From assembly GCA_937890825.1 (NCBI GenBank), contig CALADS010000016.1, positions 1 to 50,060 of the forward strand: a stretch of DNA of 50,060 nt. The letters are read 5' to 3'. The stretch is from an uncultured Bacteroides sp. GTDB taxonomy: Bacteria; Bacteroidota; Bacteroidia; Bacteroidales; Bacteroidaceae. Within the stretch, counting starts at the first letter, position 1, and the number at the start of each line of letters is the position of its first letter. Under the pieces are notes generated by a model. The model was given only the letters and a program-made list of their open reading frames with translations. It did no database searches and was not told the origin of the DNA. Positions 42,729 to 50,060 of the stretch are shown in pieces. The translations under genes and the position numbers were made by a program.

Positions 42729-44897
42729 TTATTTCAAGTTTTCTACTGTTGTACGAATTGTTGCCATATTTCTTTGGTCGAAACCGCTTGCCTTTTGAAT
42801 ACGATATACCGAGCAGGTAAGGCCTTCTATATCCTTTTGACGAACTTTTCCTTCTGAAATGAAATCCTTGGTTACAATGATGCATTGTTTGCTCAGTTTA
42901 TCAATGACATTATAGAACTCTTTTTCTTTAGAATCGCCAAAAGAAGATGTTGCAGCATCGAATATTAACGGATAGTCTTCATCTCTTTTCTGTTTTGTAA
43001 AGTCGGAAATCGCAAATAAGACAGAGATATACATCACAGTTTTCTGAGAGCCAGACGGTTTTTTTATTTCTGTATTATTTGAGCTGTACAAACGAATTTC
43101 GGTAGAATCATCTGCGGTTTGTATGAGTCTGATTTCCCCATGGAAGTCGTTTGCACTGAGTTCTTCCAGGTAATCGTTTGCCCTTTCCTGTAAGTCATAC
43201 AAGAATCTTCTAAGATTTTCTTTCTTTGCTTTAGAAAAAGCTTTCGAGATTACATCAAGAGTACGGTAAACCTCACGCATGGTTTTTACCTGAATACTTG
43301 ACGGTGATAAAGAATCAAGCGATTCTTGCAATTCTTTCATTTCACCATTAAGTTTAGATAAATCATTTGTCAGTTCCGTAAGCCGTATGCTAGTTCTTTC
43401 TTTTTGTTCGAATAAACCGCGTATATCATTGAATTGTGCTTCTAGTACACTTTCTGGAATGTTACCCGCCTGGATAAGCAACCTAGATTTTTCGTCGGTT
43501 ATATCGCGGATTTTTTCATTGAGAGCATTAAGGTCGTTAGTGAATCTTGCAACCAGTTCTATCCGGTCCTTAATCTCACCGGCAATAGCTGATATTTTAG
43601 ACTCTTCTATTCCACTGAGCTGAACACTCATATTGTGCAGTTCTTCTATATAATGATTTTTGAAAAGCGACTTTTCATCGATTTCCTTTTCTGCAGCCTC
43701 TTTTTTTAATTTAGCCTCTGCATGTTTTTTGTAATCTTCCAGTTTACGTTGCATGAATTTATAAGCGTCAGAATCTTCCGGTGCAGGTCTGCCACATACT
43801 TTGCAGATGTGGTCGTGTAGCATATCCTCCATTGTCTCTTGATCAGGCAAGTACCATGGAAGTTCGGTTGCTCCGTTAATTAAAGCGCCTTGCAACTCCT
43901 TTATCGTTTCTAATTTTGCTTTAGCTGCAGCTTGTTGTTTAACGAATTCACGTTCTTGTACCCGTTTTTCTTTGCTTAGGGCAGAACACTTTTTCTGAAA
44001 CTCTTTTAGAATGGGAGGAAACGCTGCCAGAATCCAAAACCTATCCAGTAAACTATGATTATAGTCTACTAAGCTTATTTTTGCCTTTAGTCGGTTTGCA
44101 TCATCCTGCTTTGATTTAAGCTGGTTAGAAATATCTTTGTACTGTTCCGATGTTTCCTTGCTTTGTTCTAATTGTGATAATTTAGTAGTAAATAATTCCA
44201 GCGAATGATTCTTTTCCTTTATTTCATTTTTAGTTTGGAATATTTCATCAGCCTTACGTTTGATTCTTAATTCTAATGAACTGGCCTCTTTAGAAACTTT
44301 TTCATCAGACTTGATTTGTTTAAGATAAGCGGTATTTGCCTTCTCTGCAAATGATGCCGAATATTCTTCAAGTTTATCAAATTTGCGAATATCAGAAAAT
44401 TTATCGACTAAATCTTTTAGTGCAGTGGGGCTATCGAATACATTGAGTTCCGATTCACCTTTAAACATACTGAAACGCTGTATAAAAGCATCGTAACATC
44501 TATTTATAAGTATTTTGCCATTAACAGATATACGTTCAGAATTGCTTGTCTCATAGCCACGATAAATCAATGAACCGATTTTGAAAGTATCTTCTCCTGT
44601 TCGTTCGAACGTAAAAGATTTTTCTACGCTCTTCTCACCATCATGATCGAAAATCATTGATACCTTTACTTCATCTGATTCCCCGATTTCCAGCTTGCTT
44701 TTTCTCATTTCTGAGACATGATCTAAACTCCCTTTCTCTGTGGTAGTGTTGAATAACCATTGAAGCGCTTCAAAGAAAGTGGTTTTACCATCACCATTGT
44801 CACCGATAATTAGAGTAAGACCATCCGAAAACTTAAAGCGATTGTTTTCACCATAATAGCTTCGGAAATTTTTGATTTGTAATTCCTTTATAATCAT
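42729..44897 (-). CDS. DndD/Rad50-like SMC-type ATPase with zinc-hook CxxC
   Basis: This 722-aa protein begins IIKELQIKNFRSYYGENN, with Walker A GDNGDGKTT at 32-40. Two long coiled-coil arms (about 190-350 and 385-560) flank a hook with CKVCGRP (Cys365, Cys368), the SMC/Rad50 zinc-hook plan. The C-terminal head has a signature-like PSGSQKTVMYISVLFAI and a Walker B region YPLIFDAATSSFGDSKEKEF. The residue after the Walker B Asp is Ala, not Glu or Asp. The plan is that of DndD of DNA phosphorothioation and other defence ATPases. It overlaps the upstream 77-aa gene by 4 nt (ATGA). Confidence 0.87.
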   Translation of the reverse strand: MIIKELQIKNFRSYYGENNRFKFSDGLTLIIGDNGDGKTTFFEALQWLFNTTTEKGSLDHVSEMRKSKLEIGESDEVKVSMIFDHDGEKSVEKSFTFERTGEDTFKIGSLIYRGYETSNSERISVNGKILINRCYDAFIQRFSMFKGESELNVFDSPTALKDLVDKFSDIRKFDKLEEYSASFAEKANTAYLKQIKSDEKVSKEASSLELRIKRKADEIFQTKNEIKEKNHSLELFTTKLSQLEQSKETSEQYKDISNQLKSKQDDANRLKAKISLVDYNHSLLDRFWILAAFPPILKEFQKKCSALSKEKRVQEREFVKQQAAAKAKLETIKELQGALINGATELPWYLPDQETMEDMLHDHICKVCGRPAPEDSDAYKFMQRKLEDYKKHAEAKLKKEAAEKEIDEKSLFKNHYIEELHNMSVQLSGIEESKISAIAGEIKDRIELVARFTNDLNALNEKIRDITDEKSRLLIQAGNIPESVLEAQFNDIRGLFEQKERTSIRLTELTNDLSKLNGEMKELQESLDSLSPSSIQVKTMREVYRTLDVISKAFSKAKKENLRRFLYDLQERANDYLEELSANDFHGEIRLIQTADDSTEIRLYSSNNTEIKKPSGSQKTVMYISVLFAISDFTKQKRDEDYPLIFDAATSSFGDSKEKEFYNVIDKLSKQCIIVTKDFISEGKVRQKDIEGLTCSVYRIQKASGFDQRNMATIRTTVENLK

Positions 44898-45127
44898 ACC
44901 TTTCTTTTTAAAAAGTCATTAACTTCTCTCCAGATTTCGCTTTCCTTTGCGTCATCTTCAGAGCATCTTTTAATAATTTGAGCAACTACGTTTATTACGT
45001 AATTATCAGAATCCAAAGCTTGATAAATGCCTCCGATTTCATTCGGCTCATATTTACCAAACTTCATCAATCCTTCATCAAGAAGCACGGCTTCTAACAT
45101 TTTGTCGAGATTTGATTTATACGCCAT
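44894..45127 (-). CDS. Small 77-aa protein inside the defence-like operon
   Basis: I do not recognise this protein. It is acidic and helical, without membrane segment or signal (NLDKMLEAVLLDEGLMKFGKYEPNEIGG, VINVVAQIIKRCSEDDAKESEIWREVNDFL). It starts 3 nt after the helicase gene stop. Its stop overlaps the start of the DndD-like gene in an ATGA arrangement, so its translation is coupled to the ATPase. It may be a small subunit, as is common for SMC-type ATPases. It is real by spacing and coupling rather than by homology. Confidence 0.75.
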   Translation of the reverse strand: MAYKSNLDKMLEAVLLDEGLMKFGKYEPNEIGGIYQALDSDNYVINVVAQIIKRCSEDDAKESEIWREVNDFLKRKV

Positions 45128-45130
45128 TTT

Positions 45131-47407
45131 TTATAATATTGAAAGGTTATAATATGATGTCACGTCTTCTAGTTCTGTGTATGCAAAGTCTGCATTTTCT
45201 GAGAGAACGGCAAAGTCATGAACTCGTTTTAATTCATTCTGTAATAAGCTGCGCTCCATTTTATAGTTATCTTGCCCTGAATTGATTTCAGGAACCACAA
45301 CCAAGTCGTGGATTACAGCCATATGTTTGTCCGGATGTTTTCTTAATATACGTCCTCTGCGCTGAATAAATTGTCTGGGGTTGCCTGTGCTTGCACAGAA
45401 TATAGCCATTTCACTACGAGGAACATCTACACCTTCATCTAGACATTTCATAGAAGTAAGAACCTCTATTTCACCATTTGCAAATTGGTCAAGGATTAAG
45501 TTTCTTTCATTGACACCCGAAACAAATTTTTTAACAGTAGTCTTATTGCTGACTTCCATCACAATCTGAGAATATTTGTCAATGAGGCTTTCAGAATAAT
45601 CATCCGAAGCTACATTTTCTCTTTTATCGTATATATCCGACTGTTCGTCGTCCGGGCGTGAGCCTTCGGGTACGTAGACCAGTGTGTATTTTAGATTTCC
45701 TTTTTCCTTATATCTTTGTTCTAAAATACTTTTGAAAATATTTTCCTTGTTAGAGGCTTTGTGAATAATCCGCTTGCGCTTTAGTAGCAGTCGCATGATT
45801 ATTTCATCATTGGTATTAAAGCTATTTTGCTGATAGTTAAAGAATTTGGCAAGTTGTATAGATATTCGCATGTATTCAGACATTTCCTCGTCAGTCAGTC
45901 TTACTAAATGCGGATAATAATAGTACCTGCAAAGGAATCCCTTATCTATAGCTTCCTTCATTAAATATTCAAAGGTATATCCTTTATGGCACCCAAAGAA
46001 TTCCATAACTGCCTTATTCCCGGTGTCATCATATTGACGTTCAGGAGTAGCCGAAAGTCCAATTCGTCTTAAAAACTTTATTCCTGCGAGTCTATCCAGA
46101 ATTCTGCCGGCTCCCATATTGTGCGCTTCATCGGCAATAAACAACAGACGTTTTTGTGTCGTTATGTTAAACGACGTCAGTTCTTTAAAGATAGATTCAC
46201 GTGCAAAAGATGCGTATGTGGCTATAATAACATAGGAAATATTGGCGTTATCATCCATTTCTTCTCTAAGCTTTATTGCTCCTATTTCATCTTTCCACTT
46301 CGTGTTTTTAGAACTCACCTTCACAATGTTATTGAATTTAAATCGTCTGCATTCTTGTTCCCATTGGTCGATTAATGTAATTGTGGGCACCAGAATGATG
46401 GATTTATAAAAATGATATTTTTTATAAATATTCAATAGGCAGTTCAGTGAAGTTAATGTTTTACCGGTACCTGTAGCCATGGCAAACAGTCCTTTTTGTT
46501 TGTTGTTTTTCCAGTTTTCGAACGCTTGTTTTTGATATTCTCTAGGTTCTGGAAATGGGAAATGAGGTTCTTCAGAATCCTCTGCTGGTTCGTTAGAGGG
46601 TTCTGTTCTATCTATCATATCTAAGACCTTTATTTTTGCTTTGGTCAGGTATCTTTTTATGCTGGGCGAAAGTTCTGTACAAAGCGTATCATCTATTATC
46701 TTCCTTTCGTCTTCAATGAGTTCTTTGATGTCTTTTATGGCAAAATTCGAAGTTATGGCCGTATTGATATGATTACAACCTACATAGTTAACTGCATCGT
46801 TATTCCCGGAAAAAGTACGGTCGAATTCTTCCTGTATATCCTTAATTTTATATACATCACCTTGACCATCCCAATCGCAAAATGCAGTAATACTTTCCAA
46901 ATTTTCCAGGAGAGCTGTTCTTGAAAAATTACAAGAACCGTCAAAAGCCACTTGATTAAGCCCATCGCAGAAAAGCCCACATTTGGCATGCGCGATTCCA
47001 TGTCCATCTTTGGGTGTAACGATTTTGATATCAATCCTTTCATTTCTTATCAGCCAAGCTAGGCATTCAAAGAAGTGTTTATCTCTATTTGACAAAGTTT
47101 GGCTGAGCGATTCTAAATTTGATAAATCAAAGTACGGAATAGCCCATTCAGACTGACTCATCATCATTACTTGTTTGTCATCAGCTGAGAGTATATCGTT
47201 AATAATCATTCTCATTCTCCCTCCTCGGTATATGAAACTTGCAAAACTATCTGCTAAAACGTTGATAGCCGAAGAAGAGAAGAATCCCAAGTATAAATCA
47301 AATTGAGACGCATTACACAAAGCTTCAGAAAAGAAACCTATGGGTTCCCATTCCGTGCGTGACTTAAAGCGTCGGCTATTTGGCCAAACAATATTAGATT
47401 TAAGCAT
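45131..47407 (-). CDS. PLD-nuclease domain fused to SF2 DEAH helicase
   Basis: This is a 758-aa protein. Residues about 20-215 are a phospholipase-D-like domain with H140-x-K142 (GIAHAKCGLF) followed by FDGSCNFSR (155-163), one HKD-type half-site. Residues about 285-720 are an SF2 helicase of the RecG/UvrB/type I restriction type: EPREYQKQAFENW Q-motif-like, Walker A ATGTGKT (311-317), DEAH (426-429), LSATPER (451-457), LTSMKCLDEGVDVPR, and motif VI QFIQRRGRILRKHP. The likely role is DNA translocation coupled to cleavage. It begins 12 nt after the PP-loop gene. A PLD active site normally needs two HKD motifs, so dimerisation is expected. Confidence 0.9.
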   Translation of the reverse strand: MLKSNIVWPNSRRFKSRTEWEPIGFFSEALCNASQFDLYLGFFSSSAINVLADSFASFIYRGGRMRMIINDILSADDKQVMMMSQSEWAIPYFDLSNLESLSQTLSNRDKHFFECLAWLIRNERIDIKIVTPKDGHGIAHAKCGLFCDGLNQVAFDGSCNFSRTALLENLESITAFCDWDGQGDVYKIKDIQEEFDRTFSGNNDAVNYVGCNHINTAITSNFAIKDIKELIEDERKIIDDTLCTELSPSIKRYLTKAKIKVLDMIDRTEPSNEPAEDSEEPHFPFPEPREYQKQAFENWKNNKQKGLFAMATGTGKTLTSLNCLLNIYKKYHFYKSIILVPTITLIDQWEQECRRFKFNNIVKVSSKNTKWKDEIGAIKLREEMDDNANISYVIIATYASFARESIFKELTSFNITTQKRLLFIADEAHNMGAGRILDRLAGIKFLRRIGLSATPERQYDDTGNKAVMEFFGCHKGYTFEYLMKEAIDKGFLCRYYYYPHLVRLTDEEMSEYMRISIQLAKFFNYQQNSFNTNDEIIMRLLLKRKRIIHKASNKENIFKSILEQRYKEKGNLKYTLVYVPEGSRPDDEQSDIYDKRENVASDDYSESLIDKYSQIVMEVSNKTTVKKFVSGVNERNLILDQFANGEIEVLTSMKCLDEGVDVPRSEMAIFCASTGNPRQFIQRRGRILRKHPDKHMAVIHDLVVVPEINSGQDNYKMERSLLQNELKRVHDFAVLSENADFAYTELEDVTSYYNLSIL

Positions 47408-47419
47408 AAGGAAATGATA

Positions 47420-48517
47420 TTATATGAAACAGTTTGCACACATCAGCTCTTCGTTATCATCCAGCTGATTCAGTAAAGTACCGTCGCCTATTTTCTTTTT
47501 GGCTTCTTGTTTTTTAATGGCATCCAGCTTTATTTGACGAATTCGTTCAGGCTTTATAAGATCCGAAAGACTTTCGTTCTGATTCCATGTATAGCCATCT
47601 TTTTCAAACTCCATGGCTTTTTTATACAAATCAGGGTGTTGTTCATACAGCCATATCCATTCAATCTTTTGTTGATAAAAACAGAAGTAACAGCCAGAAC
47701 GACTTCGGCTATAGGTGCCTTTCTTGCCGTCCACTTCAAACTCTACAGGTTTATAATAAGCAGGTACCCCCACACCAGAATCTTCCAAAATAGCAAAGAT
47801 GTCATCTTTAACAAGAATGTCATCGTTGTCAATCAGGGGAAATTCATCTAGCTGTCCTACGGGTAGGTCTGTTGTCTTTAAGTATTCATATACCGCTTTA
47901 TTGAACATCTTGACATCTATATCCAGTAGGGCATTCAATTTCTTGCTATAGTAGAAATCTTTAGTCAAAGGTGTATTGAGCACTTGTAGCACAGCGTCTA
48001 ACAAGTGGGCTGGGCATACCCGACCGTAAATATACTTTACTTTATCTGCATTCTTAGGATTAAGAAATTGATTTATAACATCCAGGCTCCAGATATTTCT
48101 TCTAAAAGGAAATACAGCCTGTATGTTTGGTTTCGATGAAATATAGCCTTCTCGTTCTTCGTCTCCTCTGATGCCTACGTAGGATATGGTGGGCTCTTCT
48201 CCCACAAATTTCTCCATTTCGGCCAGCTTCATTTTTTGGGTGCACCACCGTGCTTGAGGTGATGGCAAAAAATTACCGCTAGCCTTTAGAAAGTGCTCAA
48301 AAGGCGTAGGTTCAGGACTTCCTTCTGCTGCACGCAGCCGGGTTATTCCCCCTACATAAGACTCTAACCGATTAATCAGAATTTCCGTTTCTTCCAGTTC
48401 ACAGCCTGTATCTGAATTGTAATAATCAATCTTCAAGTTAGGGTATTTATTTTTCATGTATATGGCTAACGCAGCACTGTCTTTGCCGCCAGAAATGCCT
48501 AAGATATGTCTGACCAT
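47420..48517 (-). CDS. DndC-like PP-loop ATPase (PAPS reductase family sulfurtransferase)
   Basis: The frame extends to 48559, but ATG 48517 is chosen (365 aa). It overlaps the previous stop as TAATG and directly precedes the family start MVRHILGISGGKDS. The PP-loop SGGKDS binds ATP. SDTGCELEET, ARWCTQKMKLAEMEKFVG, YVGIRGDEEREGY and AVFPFRRNIWSLDVINQFL are PAPS-reductase/DndC segments. Two CxxC pairs follow, GCYFC in the C-terminal third and CANC four residues before the end. They could bind an iron-sulfur cluster or relay sulfur. DndC adenylates DNA for sulfur insertion, and a similar role is inferred. It is shorter than typical DndC (about 500 aa). Confidence 0.85.
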   Translation of the reverse strand: MVRHILGISGGKDSAALAIYMKNKYPNLKIDYYNSDTGCELEETEILINRLESYVGGITRLRAAEGSPEPTPFEHFLKASGNFLPSPQARWCTQKMKLAEMEKFVGEEPTISYVGIRGDEEREGYISSKPNIQAVFPFRRNIWSLDVINQFLNPKNADKVKYIYGRVCPAHLLDAVLQVLNTPLTKDFYYSKKLNALLDIDVKMFNKAVYEYLKTTDLPVGQLDEFPLIDNDDILVKDDIFAILEDSGVGVPAYYKPVEFEVDGKKGTYSRSRSGCYFCFYQQKIEWIWLYEQHPDLYKKAMEFEKDGYTWNQNESLSDLIKPERIRQIKLDAIKKQEAKKKIGDGTLLNQLDDNEELMCANCFI

Positions 48518-50004
48518 TATTTTGCTAATTTTTCGTTCAACATTTTTAATAGTACACATACGTCTAAATTATCATCCCCTGTAAGAAGTGCTTCGATGGA
48601 TTTAGAAATCTCATTAGCTTTCTCCTTTTGCTTTTCAGGTAGTCTATACGTTTGCGAACGAGCCATGCCATGCGAAGTGGAGGCTATTTCAAAGTTAAAC
48701 ACTTCGTCAGAGCCGGCATCAATGGAAGATATCGCTACGTGGTGATCCAACTCGTGGAAGAAGAATACTAAATTATCAAGTAACGATTCTTCTTCTTTAT
48801 CGCGTATTTGCACCAGTTGTTTGTCAATAACTACGTTGCAGATTTTTTCATAGAACTCCTTTGGTGTATTAGAGGGAGTCAATATTCTCTCTAGGAATGT
48901 GCGGCATTTGGCAGTAAGTAAATGCTTCTTAACGTTGCCATACCGTTGTTCAAGAAGCGGTTTGTATTCTTCGAATGTTCCTTTAAAAGATAGTTCTTCT
49001 TTCATTCGATTTTCTATACGCGTTATGGCATTATCATAGCACACATTTAATTCGCGTACCGCTTTTTGTATTTTCCCTAAGTACTGCTCTAAAAACTCTT
49101 GATTATCTGCTAACTGGCTGCCCTTATAGCCAAAAGCTTCAGGCAAATCTTCGAAGAAGGCCTTTTCCGGGTCTTTTGCTTGAGCCAATATATCCCGGAA
49201 TTTCGCAGTAGATACATTCTCGAATTTCTTAGTGTGTTTGGCATATTCATTCAGACTTCTGTAGTACTGCAAAAAGGGTTTGAATGTGTCAATAAATGAA
49301 GTAGCCCCAAATGCTATACTATCGTCTTTGCGTAAAAACTGGCGATATTTTTTGAAAAACTCCATTTTTACGCTGCTTACATTAAATGCTTTTATTGTAA
49401 ATTCTGATGGGTGCTTTTGTAATAATTCAAAGAATTCCTTTGTGATATTCATTACATAAGCTCCATTGCTGTTGTATATGGCAAAGTCTTGCTGCTTGAT
49501 GAATAAGAATATAGGAATCCAAAAATCGATGACGCCCTGCTTGAGCTTAAAAGGTTGTGCTTTGAGAATTTTTATCAAATCACTTATTTTTCTAGGTTTG
49601 TCGGCAGTTGACTTAATAAAGTCGCAGCAGGCCTCCCAAAGCTCATCGATGAGTTTATTTTGAGGCTCGCCCAATACGTAGATGCCATCTTCTGTCATTC
49701 TATGAATGCCCGTACTTTTAAAGAGGGTGTAATAGATGGTCTTTTCGGGTGGGCAGGTGTTTTTCGAAAAACCAAACTCTTCTTTGTCGCTATTTTCCAG
49801 CATGGCATCCAGTAATTTTACTCTGGCTAAAGAAATAGCGGAGCTGATTTTTTGTCTATTGAAAAGTTCGTTTCTTAAAGTCGGGGTAGAAGAATAGATG
49901 TCCCTACATACAGCCGACAGTAAGCGATTCTGGTCTCTAAAACTTTTTACTTCCTTTACTTCACCTTTATATATCCACAAGCAATCGTGTTCGTTAGATG
50001 TCAA
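48517..50004 (-). CDS. Unknown 495-aa protein at the head of the defence-like operon, possibly the C-terminal part of a larger protein
   Basis: I do not recognise this protein with certainty. It is soluble, helical and has no visible P-loop. The start is uncertain. A TTG at 50004 is the only initiator before an in-frame TAA at 50013-50011. The first residues (CLWIYKGEVKEVKSFRDQNRLLSAVCRDIYSSTPTLRNELFNRQKISSAISLAR) read like the interior of a longer protein. From memory, unverified, similar blocks form the C-terminal half of large ATPases in defence loci, so this may be a truncated or split gene. Its stop overlaps the PP-loop gene start (TAATG). Upstream frames remain open to the window edge. 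Confidence 0.7.
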   Translation of the reverse strand: MTSNEHDCLWIYKGEVKEVKSFRDQNRLLSAVCRDIYSSTPTLRNELFNRQKISSAISLARVKLLDAMLENSDKEEFGFSKNTCPPEKTIYYTLFKSTGIHRMTEDGIYVLGEPQNKLIDELWEACCDFIKSTADKPRKISDLIKILKAQPFKLKQGVIDFWIPIFLFIKQQDFAIYNSNGAYVMNITKEFFELLQKHPSEFTIKAFNVSSVKMEFFKKYRQFLRKDDSIAFGATSFIDTFKPFLQYYRSLNEYAKHTKKFENVSTAKFRDILAQAKDPEKAFFEDLPEAFGYKGSQLADNQEFLEQYLGKIQKAVRELNVCYDNAITRIENRMKEELSFKGTFEEYKPLLEQRYGNVKKHLLTAKCRTFLERILTPSNTPKEFYEKICNVVIDKQLVQIRDKEEESLLDNLVFFFHELDHHVAISSIDAGSDEVFNFEIASTSHGMARSQTYRLPEKQKEKANEISKSIEALLTGDDNLDVCVLLKMLNEKLAK

Positions 50005-50005
50005 G

Positions 50006-50032
50006 GTGTCTTATACTGCCATAGGTAGACAC
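50006..50032. repeat. Inverted repeat GTGTCT-N15-AGACAC upstream of the operon's first gene
   Basis: A 6-bp perfect inverted repeat with a 15-nt spacer lies immediately before the TTG start at 50004. It could be an operator, an RNA hairpin over the start region or chance. Confidence 0.5.
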
Positions 50033-50060
50033 ATTATGAACAAATAAATGTGTACCAATT

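Noticed and set aside
42158..50004. Assignment to canonical BREX, DISARM or dndABCDE
   Set aside because: No PglZ, BrxL, DrmA/B, methyltransferase, DndB or DndE was recognised in the window. Only DndC-like and DndD-like parts are shared with dnd.

Overview
The window reads as a chromosomal segment of a Bacteroidales bacterium, most likely Bacteroides or a close relative. Pointers are the long NusB form, the DUF3276 (PUR-type) and DUF5606 families, a BspA-like leucine-rich repeat protein, the YajC-YbbR-CoaE gene string, and many TAnnTTTG -7 promoter elements with a TTTG-like -33 element, the Bacteroidetes sigma-ABfr signature. Classical Shine-Dalgarno sites are almost absent in front of genes. 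No rRNA, tRNA, insertion sequence or CRISPR array was recognised.

Region 1 (about 0.1-29.1 kb) is housekeeping. It holds polyphosphate metabolism (ppk-ppx), a degenerate ABC-F ATPase, a BspA-like protein, a CPBP protease, a Gfo/Idh/MocA dehydrogenase, the S4/pth/rplY translation group, the operon nusB-yajC-ybbR-coaE-DUF5606, a four-domain persulfide-handling flavoprotein, rlmH, nadC, an ECF sigma factor operon, an LTA-synthase-like phosphoglycerol transferase with PAP2 and MscS genes, an EEP nuclease, pepD and an OmpH-like protein. Many gene ends carry clear bidirectional terminators.

Region 2 (29.0-35.45 kb) contains two intergenic transcription units that look like non-coding RNAs. Each has a consensus promoter and its own intrinsic terminator. 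The first (about 29,360-29,690) carries nine AGGTA motifs. The second (about 35,298-35,387) is a roughly 90-nt unit in front of ribE. The two have long stretches of mutual complementarity, so a target/sponge pair is possible. Between them lies a DedA membrane protein joined in frame, through a 12-base A tract, to an S41/PDZ-like lipoprotein that has its own complete signal peptide. A TPR protein and glnS follow.

Region 3 (35.45-41.84 kb) has markedly higher GC (63% in one hand-counted line). It carries ribE, a nitroreductase, an M23 peptidase, a C69 dipeptidase and a phosphohexomutase.

Region 4 (42.16-50.00 kb) is AT-rich again (35% in one hand-counted line) and is the most interesting part. 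It is one tightly packed, translationally coupled minus-strand operon of six genes: an unrecognised 495-aa protein, a DndC-like PP-loop (PAPS-reductase family) protein, a fusion of a phospholipase-D-type nuclease with an SF2 helicase, a 77-aa protein, a DndD/Rad50-like ATPase with a zinc-hook-type CxxC, and an unrecognised 189-aa protein. The content suggests a DNA-modification or DNA-sulfur-type anti-phage defence system that matches neither canonical dndABCDE nor sspABCD. Its promoter end, and possibly more genes, lie beyond the right edge.
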